DNA from: Tenacibaculum haliotis
GTDB taxonomy: Bacteria; Bacteroidota; Bacteroidia; Flavobacteriales; Flavobacteriaceae
Assembly (NCBI RefSeq): GCF_025215075.1
Contig: NZ_JAOBTH010000024.1
Location: 1 to 64,000, forward strand
Reading direction: 5' to 3'
DNA: 64,000 bases
Shown here: positions 8,800-18,401 of the stretch, piece by piece
How the letters are laid out: every line of letters starts with the position of its first letter
Numbering within the stretch: position 1 is the stretch's first letter
The notes under the pieces: model-generated
Seen by the model: the letters and a program-made list of their open reading frames with translations, nothing else
Told to the model about the DNA's origin: nothing
Databases searched by the model: none
Made by a program: the position numbers and the translations under genes

Positions 8800-10023
8800 T
8801 CAACCTTTTTTCAATTCTATTACCGTTATTTCTGGCCAAATACCAACTCTACCAGGAAAAGCATGGTAACCAAAACCTCTATTTACATTAATATATCGCC
8901 CAAATTCTTTATATAAACCTGCCCATTGTTTGTAAACATATTGAGACGGACTCCATTTAAACCATCCTGGTATTTCAATTCCGAATTGCAAACCGTGTGT
9001 ATGCCCGCTTAACGTTAACTGATAATTAAAATCGTCTTTCTTCACCTTATATTCCCAATGACTCGGATCGTGACTCATCAATATTTTAAAATCTTCTTTA
9101 TTTATTCCTTCGGATGCTTTTTTAAGATCTCCTTTTTGATTGAAACCTTTCCCCCAGTTTTCTACTCCAACCAAGGCTATTTTTTGTCCATCTTTTTCAA
9201 TATATCTATTTTCATTACACAATAACTCGAACCCTATTTTAGGATGGATTCCTTTTATTGCTTTGAAATTAGCGGCTTTATCTTCCTCATTTTTCCATTT
9301 AGAATAATCTCCGTAATCATGATTACCAAGTATAGAATATTTTCCAACAGGAGCTTCTAATTTTTTAAAAACATCAATCCAATCATCCATTTCATGGGCA
9401 AAATTATTTACAATATCGCCCGTAAATAAAAGTAAATCCGATTTTTGCTCATTAATTAAATCAACACCATAACTTATTTCTTCTTTGTTGGTAAAACTAC
9501 CCGAATGTATATCGGTAACTTGCGTAATTGTAAATCCGTCAAAAGCATCAGGTAAATCTTTAAAAGATAATTGATATTTTATTACTTTATAATTATACTT
9601 TCCTTTAAAAATACCATACAATATGCTTGCAAACGGAATCGCTGCAATACCTAAAGCCAACTTTGCTACAAAAGATCTTCTACCTGCCAAGGGTTTTGTT
9701 TCATTTGATGATAAAAAAGAAATTCCTTTTCCGATAATTCTTATCACATCTTCGCCAAACATAATTACCAAAATAAATAATTTAGGTATTAATGCCATTA
9801 AAAGCATACCTACTGCCCATTGAAATTGCGGCGTTTGCCCTGAGTTTCTATCCGAAGAAATAATGGTGTAAAAAAAGTTAGCATATGCAAGCAAACCGAT
9901 AAACAACCATCCGTAGCGGATAAATTTATTCTTAGTTATTGTTTTAATTGCCTGAAAAGCATAGCCTTCAAAAACAATAATAAGTATTGAAATAATGACA
10001 ATTGCTACCAACAAACGTGACAT
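8800..10023 (-). CDS. Membrane-anchored metallophosphoesterase
   Basis: A 407-residue calcineurin-like phosphoesterase. Three or four membrane helices occupy residues 1-140. The catalytic domain follows with DIHSGS (near 172), GDIVN (near 204), GNHDYGD (near 237), SHDPSHW and SGHTHG (near 340), which supply the full set of metal ligands. This is the YkuE/YaeI-like group, some members of which act on lipid-linked phosphate; the substrate here is unknown. It is transcribed away from polA. Confidence 0.85.
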   Translation of the reverse strand: MSRLLVAIVIISILIIVFEGYAFQAIKTITKNKFIRYGWLFIGLLAYANFFYTIISSDRNSGQTPQFQWAVGMLLMALIPKLFILVIMFGEDVIRIIGKGISFLSSNETKPLAGRRSFVAKLALGIAAIPFASILYGIFKGKYNYKVIKYQLSFKDLPDAFDGFTITQVTDIHSGSFTNKEEISYGVDLINEQKSDLLLFTGDIVNNFAHEMDDWIDVFKKLEAPVGKYSILGNHDYGDYSKWKNEEDKAANFKAIKGIHPKIGFELLCNENRYIEKDGQKIALVGVENWGKGFNQKGDLKKASEGINKEDFKILMSHDPSHWEYKVKKDDFNYQLTLSGHTHGLQFGIEIPGWFKWSPSQYVYKQWAGLYKEFGRYINVNRGFGYHAFPGRVGIWPEITVIELKKG

Positions 10024-10108
10024 ATATATCTATTTTAAAATCGCACAAAGATAAGTTGATTATTAAAAATCTATTTTTAACATCTTGTTAAAGTTTTGTA
10101 GTTTTACC

Positions 10109-10126
10109 ATCGAAGGAAACTTCGAT
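10109..10126 (+). other. Small hairpin upstream of polA
   Basis: ATCGAAG-GAAA-CTTCGAT is a perfect seven-pair stem with a GAAA tetraloop in the polA upstream region. Without a T run it is not a terminator; it may lie in the polA leader. Confidence 0.4.
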
Positions 10127-10196
10127 ACTTTTACAGGTTAATTCCGACAACTAAATACTGATAATCAACTTATAATAATAGGTTTAACATATAAAA

Positions 10197-13037
10197 ATGG
10201 CAGATCAAAAACGACTTTTTTTACTCGACGCTTTCGCATTAATATTTAGAGGATACTATGCTTTTATAAAAAACCCACGAATTAACTCGAAAGGGATGGA
10301 TGTTTCTGCTATTTTGGGTTTTACAAATTCGTTATTAGATGTTATAAAACGTGAACGCCCTGATCATTTAGCGGTTTGTTTTGACCGTGGAGGATCTGTT
10401 GCCAGAGTAGAGGCTTTCCCTGAATATAAAGCAAACAGACAAGAAACTCCTGAGGCGATAAAAATTGCGGTGCCGTATATCGAAGAAATTTTAAAAGCAA
10501 TGAATATTCCTGCTATTATAAAAACAGGATATGAAGCCGATGATATTATTGGAACTTTAGCTAAAAAAGCCGAAAAAGAAGGTTATAAAACCTATATGGT
10601 AACACCCGATAAGGATTTTGCACAATTAGTTTCTGAAAATATTTTTATGTACCGACCACGTTTTGGTGGTGGATATGAAACTTGGGGAATACCAGAAGTA
10701 CAAGAAAAATTTGGCGTAGAAAGACCCGAACAAGTGATTGATTTCTTAGGAATGATGGGTGATTCTGTTGATAACATTCCCGGATTACCAGGTGTTGGCG
10801 AAAAAACAGCTAAGAAGTTTTTAGCACAATATGGCTCTATGGAAAATCTGTTGGCTAACACAGCAGATTTAAAAGGTAAAATGAAAGAAAAAGTAGAGGC
10901 GAATGCCAAACTTGGAATTTTATCAAAAGAATTAGCAACTATTATGCTAGATGTTCCTGTTGAGTTTCATCAGGAAAATTTTGAAATGTGTCAACCAAAT
11001 ATCGAAGCGACTAAAGAAATTTTTACTAATTTAGAATTCCGTCGTTTAACTGATAATTTCTTAAAAGCTTTTGGAGTTACCGAAAATACATCCGAAGTAA
11101 AAAAAGAAGAAAAAACAGCTGCCAAACCAAAAAAAGTAGCTGATAAAAGTACCGCTGGGCAATTTGATTTATTTGCTGCTCCGGGTGCAGGAACTATTAC
11201 TGAAGTTGAAATTGCTTCTGGTTACAGAAACATCAATAATACCAAGCATCTTTATCAGCATGTAAATTCTCCTTTATCAAGAAAACTATTATTAAGCAAA
11301 TTAATGCAACAAGAGTCTGTTTGTTTTGATACAGAAACTACGGGTTTAAAAGCATTAGAAGTTGAATTAATCGGGATTTCTTTTTCTTGGGAAATTGGCA
11401 AAGGATATTATGTTTCTTTTCCGGAAGATCAAGAAAAAACAACCGTAATTTTAGAAGAATTTCGTGCGTTTTTTGAAACAACAACTATTGAAAAAATTGG
11501 TCATAATTTAAAATATGACATCAAAGTTTTATCAAACTATGGTATCCCTGTAAAAGGAAAATTATTTGATACCATGATTGCGCATTATCTGATAAACCCT
11601 GATATGCGACACGGAATGGATATTTTAGCAGAAACCTACTTAAATTATCAGCCAGTTGCTATTACAGAATTGATTGGTAAAAAAGGGAAAAATCAACTTT
11701 CTATGCGACAAGTTGAAATTGACAAACAAACCGAATATGCCGTTGAAGATGCAGATATTACTTTGCAATTAAAAGAACATTTTACCAATGAATTAGAAAG
11801 TGGGAATGTTACTAAATTATTTAATACGATTGAGACTCCGCTAGTTTCGGTTTTAACAGCCATGGAAATAGAAGGAATCAATTTAAATGTTCCTTTCTTA
11901 AAAGAGCTTTCTGTTGATTTAGCAAACGATATTGAACGTTTAGAAAAAAGTATTTACGAGCAAGCTGGCGAAGAATTTAATATTGCATCACCTAAACAAT
12001 TAGGAATTGTTTTATTTGAAAACATGCAGTTGGTAGAGAAACCAAAAAAGACAAAAACAGGGCAATACTCAACTGCCGAAGATGTGTTGTCTTTCTTAGC
12101 AAAAGAGCATCAAATTATTAGAGATATTCAAGAATATCGTCAGTATAAAAAATTACAAAGCACTTATGTAGATGCTTTACCAAATGAGATAAATACCAAA
12201 ACCGGTCGTATTCATACTTCGTATGCGCAAGCAGTTGCCGCAACAGGAAGATTGAGTTCTAACAACCCAAATTTACAGAACATTCCTATTCGTACAAAAC
12301 GTGGTCAAGAGGTTCGTAAAGCTTTTATTCCGCGGGATGAAAACTATGTATTAGTTGCTGCAGATTACTCTCAAATTGAATTGCGAATTATTGCTGCTTT
12401 AAGTGAAGAAGAAACCATGATTGAAGCCTTTAAAAATGGCGAAGATATTCATGCTTCAACAGCATCAAAAGTTTTTAATGTTCCGTTAAGTGAAGTTACT
12501 CGCGAACAGCGAAGCAATGCAAAAACAGTAAATTTTGGAATCGTATATGGTGTTTCTGCCTTCGGATTAAGCAATCAAACCGATTTATCTCGTAAAGAAG
12601 CAAAGGCGTTAATTGATACGTATTATGAAACCTATCCGAAGTTGCGAAATTACATGGCAGAACAAGTAGATTTTGCTCGTGAAAACGGTTATGTAGAAAC
12701 CGTTTTAAACCGTCGCAGGTATTTAAAAAACATAAATTCTCAAAACGCTATTGTTCGTGGTGCTGCAGAACGTAACGCAGTAAACGCACCTATACAAGGA
12801 AGTGCTGCCGATATTATTAAATTAGCCATGATTAACATTTACAATCGATTTGAAAAAGAAGGTTTTAAATCGAAAATGCTATTACAAGTGCATGATGAAT
12901 TGGTTTTTGACGCGCATAAAGATGAGTTAGAAATTATTAAACCAATTATTAAAGAAGAAATGGAAAATGCCTTTAAAATGGCTGTTCCTTTAGATGTTGA
13001 AATTGGTGAAGGAGAAAATTGGCTACAAGCACATTAA
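10197..13037 (+). CDS. polA: DNA polymerase I
   Basis: A 946-residue enzyme with all three domains. The 5' nuclease domain (residues 1-290) has LLDAFALIFRGYYA, EADDIIGTLA and TPDKDF; the 3'-5' exonuclease (about 345-540) keeps the DxE of FDTETTGL; the polymerase domain (about 550-946) has RLSSNNPNLQNIP, DYSQIELR and QVHDELVF. All acidic catalytic residues needed are present, so proofreading appears intact. It removes RNA primers and fills gaps in replication and repair. The small gene at 13050 follows after 12 bases and is probably cotranscribed. Confidence 0.97.
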   Translation: MADQKRLFLLDAFALIFRGYYAFIKNPRINSKGMDVSAILGFTNSLLDVIKRERPDHLAVCFDRGGSVARVEAFPEYKANRQETPEAIKIAVPYIEEILKAMNIPAIIKTGYEADDIIGTLAKKAEKEGYKTYMVTPDKDFAQLVSENIFMYRPRFGGGYETWGIPEVQEKFGVERPEQVIDFLGMMGDSVDNIPGLPGVGEKTAKKFLAQYGSMENLLANTADLKGKMKEKVEANAKLGILSKELATIMLDVPVEFHQENFEMCQPNIEATKEIFTNLEFRRLTDNFLKAFGVTENTSEVKKEEKTAAKPKKVADKSTAGQFDLFAAPGAGTITEVEIASGYRNINNTKHLYQHVNSPLSRKLLLSKLMQQESVCFDTETTGLKALEVELIGISFSWEIGKGYYVSFPEDQEKTTVILEEFRAFFETTTIEKIGHNLKYDIKVLSNYGIPVKGKLFDTMIAHYLINPDMRHGMDILAETYLNYQPVAITELIGKKGKNQLSMRQVEIDKQTEYAVEDADITLQLKEHFTNELESGNVTKLFNTIETPLVSVLTAMEIEGINLNVPFLKELSVDLANDIERLEKSIYEQAGEEFNIASPKQLGIVLFENMQLVEKPKKTKTGQYSTAEDVLSFLAKEHQIIRDIQEYRQYKKLQSTYVDALPNEINTKTGRIHTSYAQAVAATGRLSSNNPNLQNIPIRTKRGQEVRKAFIPRDENYVLVAADYSQIELRIIAALSEEETMIEAFKNGEDIHASTASKVFNVPLSEVTREQRSNAKTVNFGIVYGVSAFGLSNQTDLSRKEAKALIDTYYETYPKLRNYMAEQVDFARENGYVETVLNRRRYLKNINSQNAIVRGAAERNAVNAPIQGSAADIIKLAMINIYNRFEKEGFKSKMLLQVHDELVFDAHKDELEIIKPIIKEEMENAFKMAVPLDVEIGEGENWLQAH

Positions 13038-13049
13038 TTAAGAGAGAAG

Positions 13050-13439
13050 ATGGAGTTAGATTATATAGAAAATGTAAATGGTTTTGATGAACATGTTGTT
13101 CGTTTATACAATTTCGACAAAACCGAAGCTGTTAAGTTTAGAGATTTAATTAAGGAAACTGTTATTGAAAAAAGACAAAAATTAAATTTAGCAGAGGTTG
13201 ATTTTATAGCGCCACGTAATTGTAATTTAATTTTCGGTTTGTTTAAATCTGATGAAGGAATATTAACCAAAGACAACGAAACTTTTTTTTGCGTACTAAC
13301 TTTAAACGGATTTAATACTATGCTAGAACTGATAGAGCCTTATTGCAATAAAGATTCAAGGAGTTATCAATATTTATACGATATTGATAACCCAACCGAG
13401 TTATTGTTCTGCCCTAGTGCTACTAGTTATGACGAATAG
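13050..13439 (+). CDS. Conserved hypothetical protein downstream of polA
   Basis: A soluble 129-residue acidic protein with no signal peptide and no motif I recognise. Segments such as FIAPRNCNLIFGLF and FFCVLTLNGFNTML look like an alternating beta/alpha fold. It starts 12 bases after polA stops, so an operon is likely, but nothing shows a role in replication. It ends in a hairpin shared with the convergent neighbour. Confidence 0.7.
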   Translation: MELDYIENVNGFDEHVVRLYNFDKTEAVKFRDLIKETVIEKRQKLNLAEVDFIAPRNCNLIFGLFKSDEGILTKDNETFFCVLTLNGFNTMLELIEPYCNKDSRSYQYLYDIDNPTELLFCPSATSYDE

Positions 13440-13450
13440 CAAATAAATTA

Positions 13451-13482
13451 ATGAAGAGTTTACTTAACAATAAACTCTTCAT
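13451..13482. terminator. Hairpin between convergent genes
   Basis: ATGAAGAGTTTA and TAAACTCTTCAT make a perfect 12-pair stem with an eight-base loop. It covers the last codons of the minus-strand gene. There is no strong T run, so termination is likely but not certain. Confidence 0.5.
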
Positions 13483-15112
13483 TCTGAATCCAATTCGCTC
13501 TAAGTTTAAAAACTGTTTCAAAGTAAATTACTTGTTCAGGTTGTTTTCTTAACAAGAAATTACCAGTGTCCCAAACATGGTTATTATTTTCATCAATAAT
13601 TGCTCTAACTGTATATTCTTTTGGTACTAGTAATTTGAATTCGACTTTCTGAGAAGATGAAATATATCTTGTTTTCACAACCTTATCTTTCTGTAAAAGT
13701 TGAATTATAATAGGATGTTTTGTTTCTTTTTTCACCTCTAAAATTATGCTTCCATAATCTTCGGTTGTTAATGTTTTAAATTGATAGTTTAACGAATCGT
13801 TTGTTGTTTCATATAAATCGATAATTCCTTTCGGTAAAACATCAAATTTATAATTCATTTTAGGTGTCTTTTTAAACAAAACAGCCAACTTATTTATCGT
13901 TTGCTTTTTTACTTCAAAATCAACATTCACCGTATCTTTATCTACCAATGAAAACTTAGATTTATCTACATGAATGATAGGATTATTAGTGTTTAAAAAT
14001 ATGGTATCATTTAAATGTAAATTTATACCTACAGTTGATGAAACACTTAAAGAATCAATTTTATTTTTACGCAAACGAACTCTTATTGTATCTCTGAAAT
14101 TTGTATTGGATACTATAAAATTTAACGAATCTTGTTTTATAGGAGTATGCCAATAATTAAGTGTGTCTGTTTCTTTTTCGAATTGAGAAAACGACTTAAA
14201 TGTTTCTGGAACCTTTGATAATAATTCAATTTTCATCTTTTCACGCTCTCCTTCATAACCAAACTGAATTTTTCCTTTTACAACTTCTTTTCCTCTTTTA
14301 AACTTATACGGTTGTAACTCTTTAAAAAGACGAATCGGTTTCGTTATCAAAGTATCTTTTGGTAAAGAAATAGTATCAGTATAAAAACCTATTTCATCTG
14401 TTTTACTATTAAAAAGGTAATTTTTTGATGCTTCTTTTAATGCTAACAATAAATACTTTCCATCACGCAAATTGGTAAACTCAAAGTTACTAGAATCTAA
14501 GGTACTGGTAACATAATTCGGCTTTTCCTTGTAAATAATCGAATCGTTATAAGTACTATCTAATCGATATAATAAAACTGATATGCTTTTTAATTTTTCT
14601 TTTTTAAATGCATTTGCAACAACTCCTGTAATCTTTAAAGAATCGATATAATTCCCCGTAGAAAACACATATTTAAAGCTCTCTAACTTATTGTTTTCAT
14701 TATTATCCTGAACTGCACTTCCGAAATTAAAAGTGTACGTTGTATTTGTTTTTAGAGTATCTAAAATTTCAATATTAATATATTTACTTGGGGTTCCTTG
14801 TGGTGTTATTACTGGTGGATATTTTAAAGGTGGAGAAACTACTAGTTGCTTCGTTAAATCTTTTAAAACAATGTATTCGTCAAATTCTATTTTGATATTT
14901 TTTTTATCAAAATTAATTGTTTCATAAGGCGGATTTGCTGTCATCATAATTGGTGCATCTTCATCTTTAGGACCACCTTCGGGTCTTCCTTTTCGTGCAC
15001 AACTTAATATGATTACAGATACTAAAACGACTAAAAATAATAACTTATTTTTCACAAATTGAGTGTTTAATTCCAACATCAAAAGTACTAAAATAACAGC
15101 AACAAAAATCAT
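13460..15112 (-). CDS. Ig-like domain lipoprotein
   Basis: An exported lipoprotein of up to 550 residues. The lipobox is VIILSC, followed by GRPEGGPKDEDAP, a signature of the Bacteroidota Ig-like (Big_5/SbsA-type) lipoproteins. The first domain (about 50-150) is the Ig-like fold; the rest is beta-rich repeats of unknown role. The ATG at 15112 overlaps the comF stop as ATGA, suggesting coupled translation, but it places a second hydrophobic stretch before the signal peptide. A GTG at 15055 (VKNKLLFLVV) would give a standard lipoprotein signal, so the start is uncertain. Function unknown. Confidence 0.75.
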   Translation of the reverse strand: MIFVAVILVLLMLELNTQFVKNKLLFLVVLVSVIILSCARKGRPEGGPKDEDAPIMMTANPPYETINFDKKNIKIEFDEYIVLKDLTKQLVVSPPLKYPPVITPQGTPSKYINIEILDTLKTNTTYTFNFGSAVQDNNENNKLESFKYVFSTGNYIDSLKITGVVANAFKKEKLKSISVLLYRLDSTYNDSIIYKEKPNYVTSTLDSSNFEFTNLRDGKYLLLALKEASKNYLFNSKTDEIGFYTDTISLPKDTLITKPIRLFKELQPYKFKRGKEVVKGKIQFGYEGEREKMKIELLSKVPETFKSFSQFEKETDTLNYWHTPIKQDSLNFIVSNTNFRDTIRVRLRKNKIDSLSVSSTVGINLHLNDTIFLNTNNPIIHVDKSKFSLVDKDTVNVDFEVKKQTINKLAVLFKKTPKMNYKFDVLPKGIIDLYETTNDSLNYQFKTLTTEDYGSIILEVKKETKHPIIIQLLQKDKVVKTRYISSSQKVEFKLLVPKEYTVRAIIDENNNHVWDTGNFLLRKQPEQVIYFETVFKLRANWIQNEEFIVK

Positions 15113-15801
15113 CCTTTTTTAGTATAAGCCATGGTAGCAATACTAATCGTAATATTTTTAACTTTTAGTAATTCATTACAACAAGCAACTAAAGTTGCGC
15201 CTGTGGTAATTACGTCATCGATTAAAAGAATGTGCTTATTTTCAAAAACCTTAAAATTTGTTAACTTAAAATTTGTTTTTGAATCTGAAAAGCGCTCAAA
15301 ACGATGTTTAAATGTTTGTGTTTTTGCGATGGATGACTTGATTAAAACTCCTGCTTTATATTCAATATTTAAAATATCACTTAACGACTCTCCGAATTTT
15401 GTAAGTTGATTATATCCTCGTTTTTTTAACTTTTTTTTATGCAATGGCACCGGAATAATGTAATCAACATTATTAAACACGTCAGATTCTTTAAGTTGAC
15501 TTCCAAACCAATTTGCAATAAACACTCCTATTTCTGGTTGATTTTTGTATTTTAATTCATGAATAATTTTTTGAGTAATACCTTGTTTTTGGTAATACAT
15601 AAAAGAACGCACGTTTTTTACAATAACTTTACCATAAAAAGGAGATAATAATGTTAGGTTTACGTATTCATTATCATCTATAATAGGTAATTCATTACAA
15701 CAAATAGCACACAAAAATTGTTCGTTCTGCAATAATGTTATCTTACAATTAACACATAAATTTGGATAAAATAAATAGAATATATCTTTTAAATATTGCA
15801 T
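15109..15801 (-). CDS. ComF family phosphoribosyltransferase-like protein
   Basis: A protein of about 230 residues. An N-terminal zinc-finger-like CVNC and CAICC pair (residues 16-40) is followed by a type I PRTase domain with the PRPP loop LLIDDVITTGATL near residue 190. In competent bacteria ComF takes part in uptake of DNA, probably with ComFA and PriA; in Bacteroidota its role is not established. The frame is open to 15849, but MQYLKDIFYLFYPNLC at 15801 fits the family N-terminus. It overlaps the next gene by four bases. Confidence 0.85.
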   Translation of the reverse strand: MQYLKDIFYLFYPNLCVNCKITLLQNEQFLCAICCNELPIIDDNEYVNLTLLSPFYGKVIVKNVRSFMYYQKQGITQKIIHELKYKNQPEIGVFIANWFGSQLKESDVFNNVDYIIPVPLHKKKLKKRGYNQLTKFGESLSDILNIEYKAGVLIKSSIAKTQTFKHRFERFSDSKTNFKLTNFKVFENKHILLIDDVITTGATLVACCNELLKVKNITISIATMAYTKKG

Positions 15802-15853
15802 ATTTACAAGAATTTTTAGAAGAAATATACGAAAAACATAACAATACACTATT

Positions 15854-16450
15854 TTGAGTAAAAAATTTAATTTTTTTAAAGAAGCTATAAAAAACTATAA
15901 AACAGCTGGTACTCTTGTTCCTAGTTCTAGATATTTAGCTACAAAAATGCTAAAGGAAATTAACTTCAAAAAAGCTGAAGTTATTATCGAATTAGGCCCT
16001 GGAAACGGAGCGATAACTCATGCTATTTTAAATAAAATTCAACCAAAAGCTGTTTTAATTTGCTTTGAAATTAACGATGCTTTTTACGAGGAGTTAAAAA
16101 AAATTAAACATCCGCAGTTAATTGTTTTAAAAGCGTCTGCCGAAAACATGATGACAGAAATTAAAAAACTAGGATATACACAAGCAAATCATATAATTTC
16201 TAGCCTGCCTTTAACGATTCTTCCCAAAGAAATATCTCACAATATTTTACTCGAAAGTTATCATGTTTTAAAGGGTAAAGGACTATTTATTCAATACCAG
16301 TATAGCTTAACCTACTTCAAAAAATTGCAAGAGTTTTTCGGAAAGGATATCAAACTAAGTTTCGAACCACTTAATTTTCCTCCTGCCTTTATTTATAACT
16401 GCATAAAAAATAGTACCTTAGTGCCGAATACACCAAACTATTCATCATAA
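15854..16450 (+). CDS. SAM-dependent methyltransferase, phospholipid methyltransferase-like
   Basis: A class I methyltransferase of 198 residues. Motif I is VIIELGPGNGAIT (about 44-56), motif IV SSLPLTILP near 116. The N-terminal KNYKTAGTLVPSSRYL is characteristic of the PmtA-like/rRNA-adenine-dimethylase-like group of small enzymes, some of which methylate phosphatidylethanolamine. The NPPY/NLPY box of true rRNA dimethylases is replaced by SSLPL, in favour of the lipid group. The start is TTG, the only option that keeps the family N-terminus. Divergent from comF. Confidence 0.75.
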   Translation: MSKKFNFFKEAIKNYKTAGTLVPSSRYLATKMLKEINFKKAEVIIELGPGNGAITHAILNKIQPKAVLICFEINDAFYEELKKIKHPQLIVLKASAENMMTEIKKLGYTQANHIISSLPLTILPKEISHNILLESYHVLKGKGLFIQYQYSLTYFKKLQEFFGKDIKLSFEPLNFPPAFIYNCIKNSTLVPNTPNYSS

Positions 16451-16457
16451 CCCCCAA

Positions 16458-17357
16458 ATGAGCACCAAAAAATTAAACAGTAACGGTTTTATTGCCTTTT
16501 TGCTGCTATTGATAATTACAATTGGATTATTGTCTTATCAAAATGCTAGTGAATATGCTGATTTAAAAAATGTTTTTAAATTAGAAAAAGAAGAGCTAGA
16601 ATTAGAATTGAATCATGTTATAAAAAACTATGAAGGGGCTGTTTATAATAAGGATAATGCTTATTTAAACCTTAGTAACAAACTTCACGATATAATAAAA
16701 CTTAAAGACACGATTAACAGCTTAAAAAGCACTGATTATCGTTTATTTCGCTTCTATAGAAAACGAATTTCTAGTTTAGCTAAACAGAATGAAATTCTTT
16801 TTAAACATATTGACTCCTTAAACTCTGTAAACAATCAGTTATTATCAAAAAATGATAGTGTATCAGAAGTTTTAGCGCTAAAGGAAAGTCAATATATTAA
16901 ATTGAATTACAAGAAAAACTATCTTGATCAACAAGAAAAAGCTTTAAAAGAAAAAGTAGCCATTGCAGAGATTATTAAAACTTCTGTAATAAAAGTAGCA
17001 GCAATGAAAAAAAGAAGAAGTGGTAAACACACTTCTACCACTAGATCTAGCAAAACAGATGCTTTTAAAATAGAATTTAATCTACTAGAAAATAATGTTA
17101 CAAATCCTGGACCTAAAGCTATTTATATTCAAATTGTAAATAACAGCAGTGTTATTTTTCCTGCAAAGGAGGTTGTATTAAAAAATACAGAAAAAATACT
17201 TTGTAATGATATTTTAACGGCTAAATACCATAATAAACAACTATCTGTAATTTCTTTCATTGATGTAAATCGAGATGACATAAATGAAGGTTCTTATAAA
17301 ATAAATGTTTTTGTTGATGGTGCTTTTACCAACGATACAATTATAGATCTTAAATAA
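16458..17357 (+). CDS. Membrane-anchored coiled-coil protein, paralogue A
   Basis: A protein of 299 residues: one N-terminal membrane helix (about 10-26), a long charged coiled coil (about 35-180), and a C-terminal beta-rich domain (about 195-299) with TDAFKIEFNLLENN and DVNRDDINEGSYKINVFVDG. The next gene encodes a clear homologue of exactly the same length. The topology suggests the coil and C-domain lie in the periplasm. I know similar C-terminal domains from uncharacterised Bacteroidota proteins but no function. Translation starts seven bases after the methyltransferase stop, with CCCCC in between. Confidence 0.75.
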   Translation: MSTKKLNSNGFIAFLLLLIITIGLLSYQNASEYADLKNVFKLEKEELELELNHVIKNYEGAVYNKDNAYLNLSNKLHDIIKLKDTINSLKSTDYRLFRFYRKRISSLAKQNEILFKHIDSLNSVNNQLLSKNDSVSEVLALKESQYIKLNYKKNYLDQQEKALKEKVAIAEIIKTSVIKVAAMKKRRSGKHTSTTRSSKTDAFKIEFNLLENNVTNPGPKAIYIQIVNNSSVIFPAKEVVLKNTEKILCNDILTAKYHNKQLSVISFIDVNRDDINEGSYKINVFVDGAFTNDTIIDLK

Positions 17358-17402
17358 AAAAATGATATAAAACCATATAACCAACATTAATCCCCCATAA
17401 TT

Positions 17403-18302
17403 ATGACCCCTCAAAAAAGAAAAAACACATTTGTTGTTCTACTACTTGTTTTAACCCTTTTCCTAACCCTCTATTCGTTTCAAAAATCGAGTCAGTATAA
17501 CGACCTTCAGGAAATTTTTCAGCAAGACAAAGCTGATTTAGAAAAAGAATTAGATGAAATGATTAAAGATTATACAGATGTTGTTGTTCGTAAAAAGCGA
17601 CTATCTAAAAGGCTAAAAATAGAGCTTGTTAAGATGAATAATCTACGTGACTCTATTAAAAACATGCGAATGGATAACTATAACTTAATAAGAAGGTATA
17701 GAAAAAAAATTGCAAGTTTAGAACGTGAAAATAGAAACCTTTTTATAAGAGTAGATTCTCTTAACACAGCCAATCATGTATTATCTCAAGAGAATGTAAT
17801 TACGAATGAAATTTTACAGCAAAAAGAAACAATTAATACTTCTTTAACTGAAAAAAACAAGGAATTAGAAAAAAAACAAAAGACACTTGAAACCAAAATT
17901 GCTATTGGTGGAATTATAAAAACAAGCCCCGTTAAAGTAGTTGCAATGAAAGAACGCAGCAGTGGAAAATTAACCTCTACATCAAGATCTAACAGAACAG
18001 ATGCTTTTAAAATTAATTTCGATTTATTAAAAAATGTAATTGCCAATGCTGGTGAAAAATCTGTATACATTCAAATTATTGATGAAAACAAAAAAGTAGT
18101 CGCTCCTAAAGGAGTTACGAACTTAAAAGATGGTGGTAAGGTTCAATATACCGACTCCATTGAAATCAACTATAACAATGACCAATTAAGTCTTGTTTCA
18201 CTTGTTTTAGTAAATAGAGACGACATTAATAAAGGTAAATATACCGTAAGTGCTTTTGTTGACGGAGTATATTCCGGAGCAGCAACTCTTAATCTTAGAT
18301 AA
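17403..18302 (+). CDS. Membrane-anchored coiled-coil protein, paralogue B
   Basis: Homologous along its whole 299 residues to the preceding gene. The strongest match is in the C-terminal domain, with shared IKTS, TDAFKI and VNRDDIN motifs; the coiled coil has diverged. One membrane helix spans about residues 10-26. The 45-base gap contains ATTAATCCCCC (17386-17396), the reverse complement of the first 11 bases of the G-tract motif found at 1121 and 52098. Equal length and tandem order suggest the two proteins form a hetero-coiled-coil; this is inference. A strong terminator follows. Confidence 0.75.
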   Translation: MTPQKRKNTFVVLLLVLTLFLTLYSFQKSSQYNDLQEIFQQDKADLEKELDEMIKDYTDVVVRKKRLSKRLKIELVKMNNLRDSIKNMRMDNYNLIRRYRKKIASLERENRNLFIRVDSLNTANHVLSQENVITNEILQQKETINTSLTEKNKELEKKQKTLETKIAIGGIIKTSPVKVVAMKERSSGKLTSTSRSNRTDAFKINFDLLKNVIANAGEKSVYIQIIDENKKVVAPKGVTNLKDGGKVQYTDSIEINYNNDQLSLVSLVLVNRDDINKGKYTVSAFVDGVYSGAATLNLR

Positions 18303-18320
18303 AAAGACTTAAAACAACTA

Positions 18321-18356
18321 AAAAAGTGAAGAATTCGTTTAATTCTTCACTTTTTT
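18321..18356 (+). terminator. Terminator after the coiled-coil pair
   Basis: GTGAAGAATT-CGTTT-AATTCTTCAC is a perfect ten-pair stem followed by six T, a textbook intrinsic terminator. Confidence 0.85.
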
Positions 18357-18389
18357 CATTTAGAATAGTATTAGTTAAAAACCTTATTT

Positions 18390-18397
18390 TATTTTTG
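18390..18397 (+). promoter_or_regulatory. -7 box of glyS
   Basis: TATTTTTG ends four bases before the glyS ATG. If transcription starts at the usual distance, the mRNA has almost no leader. Confidence 0.55.
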
Positions 18398-18401
18398 CAC
18401 T

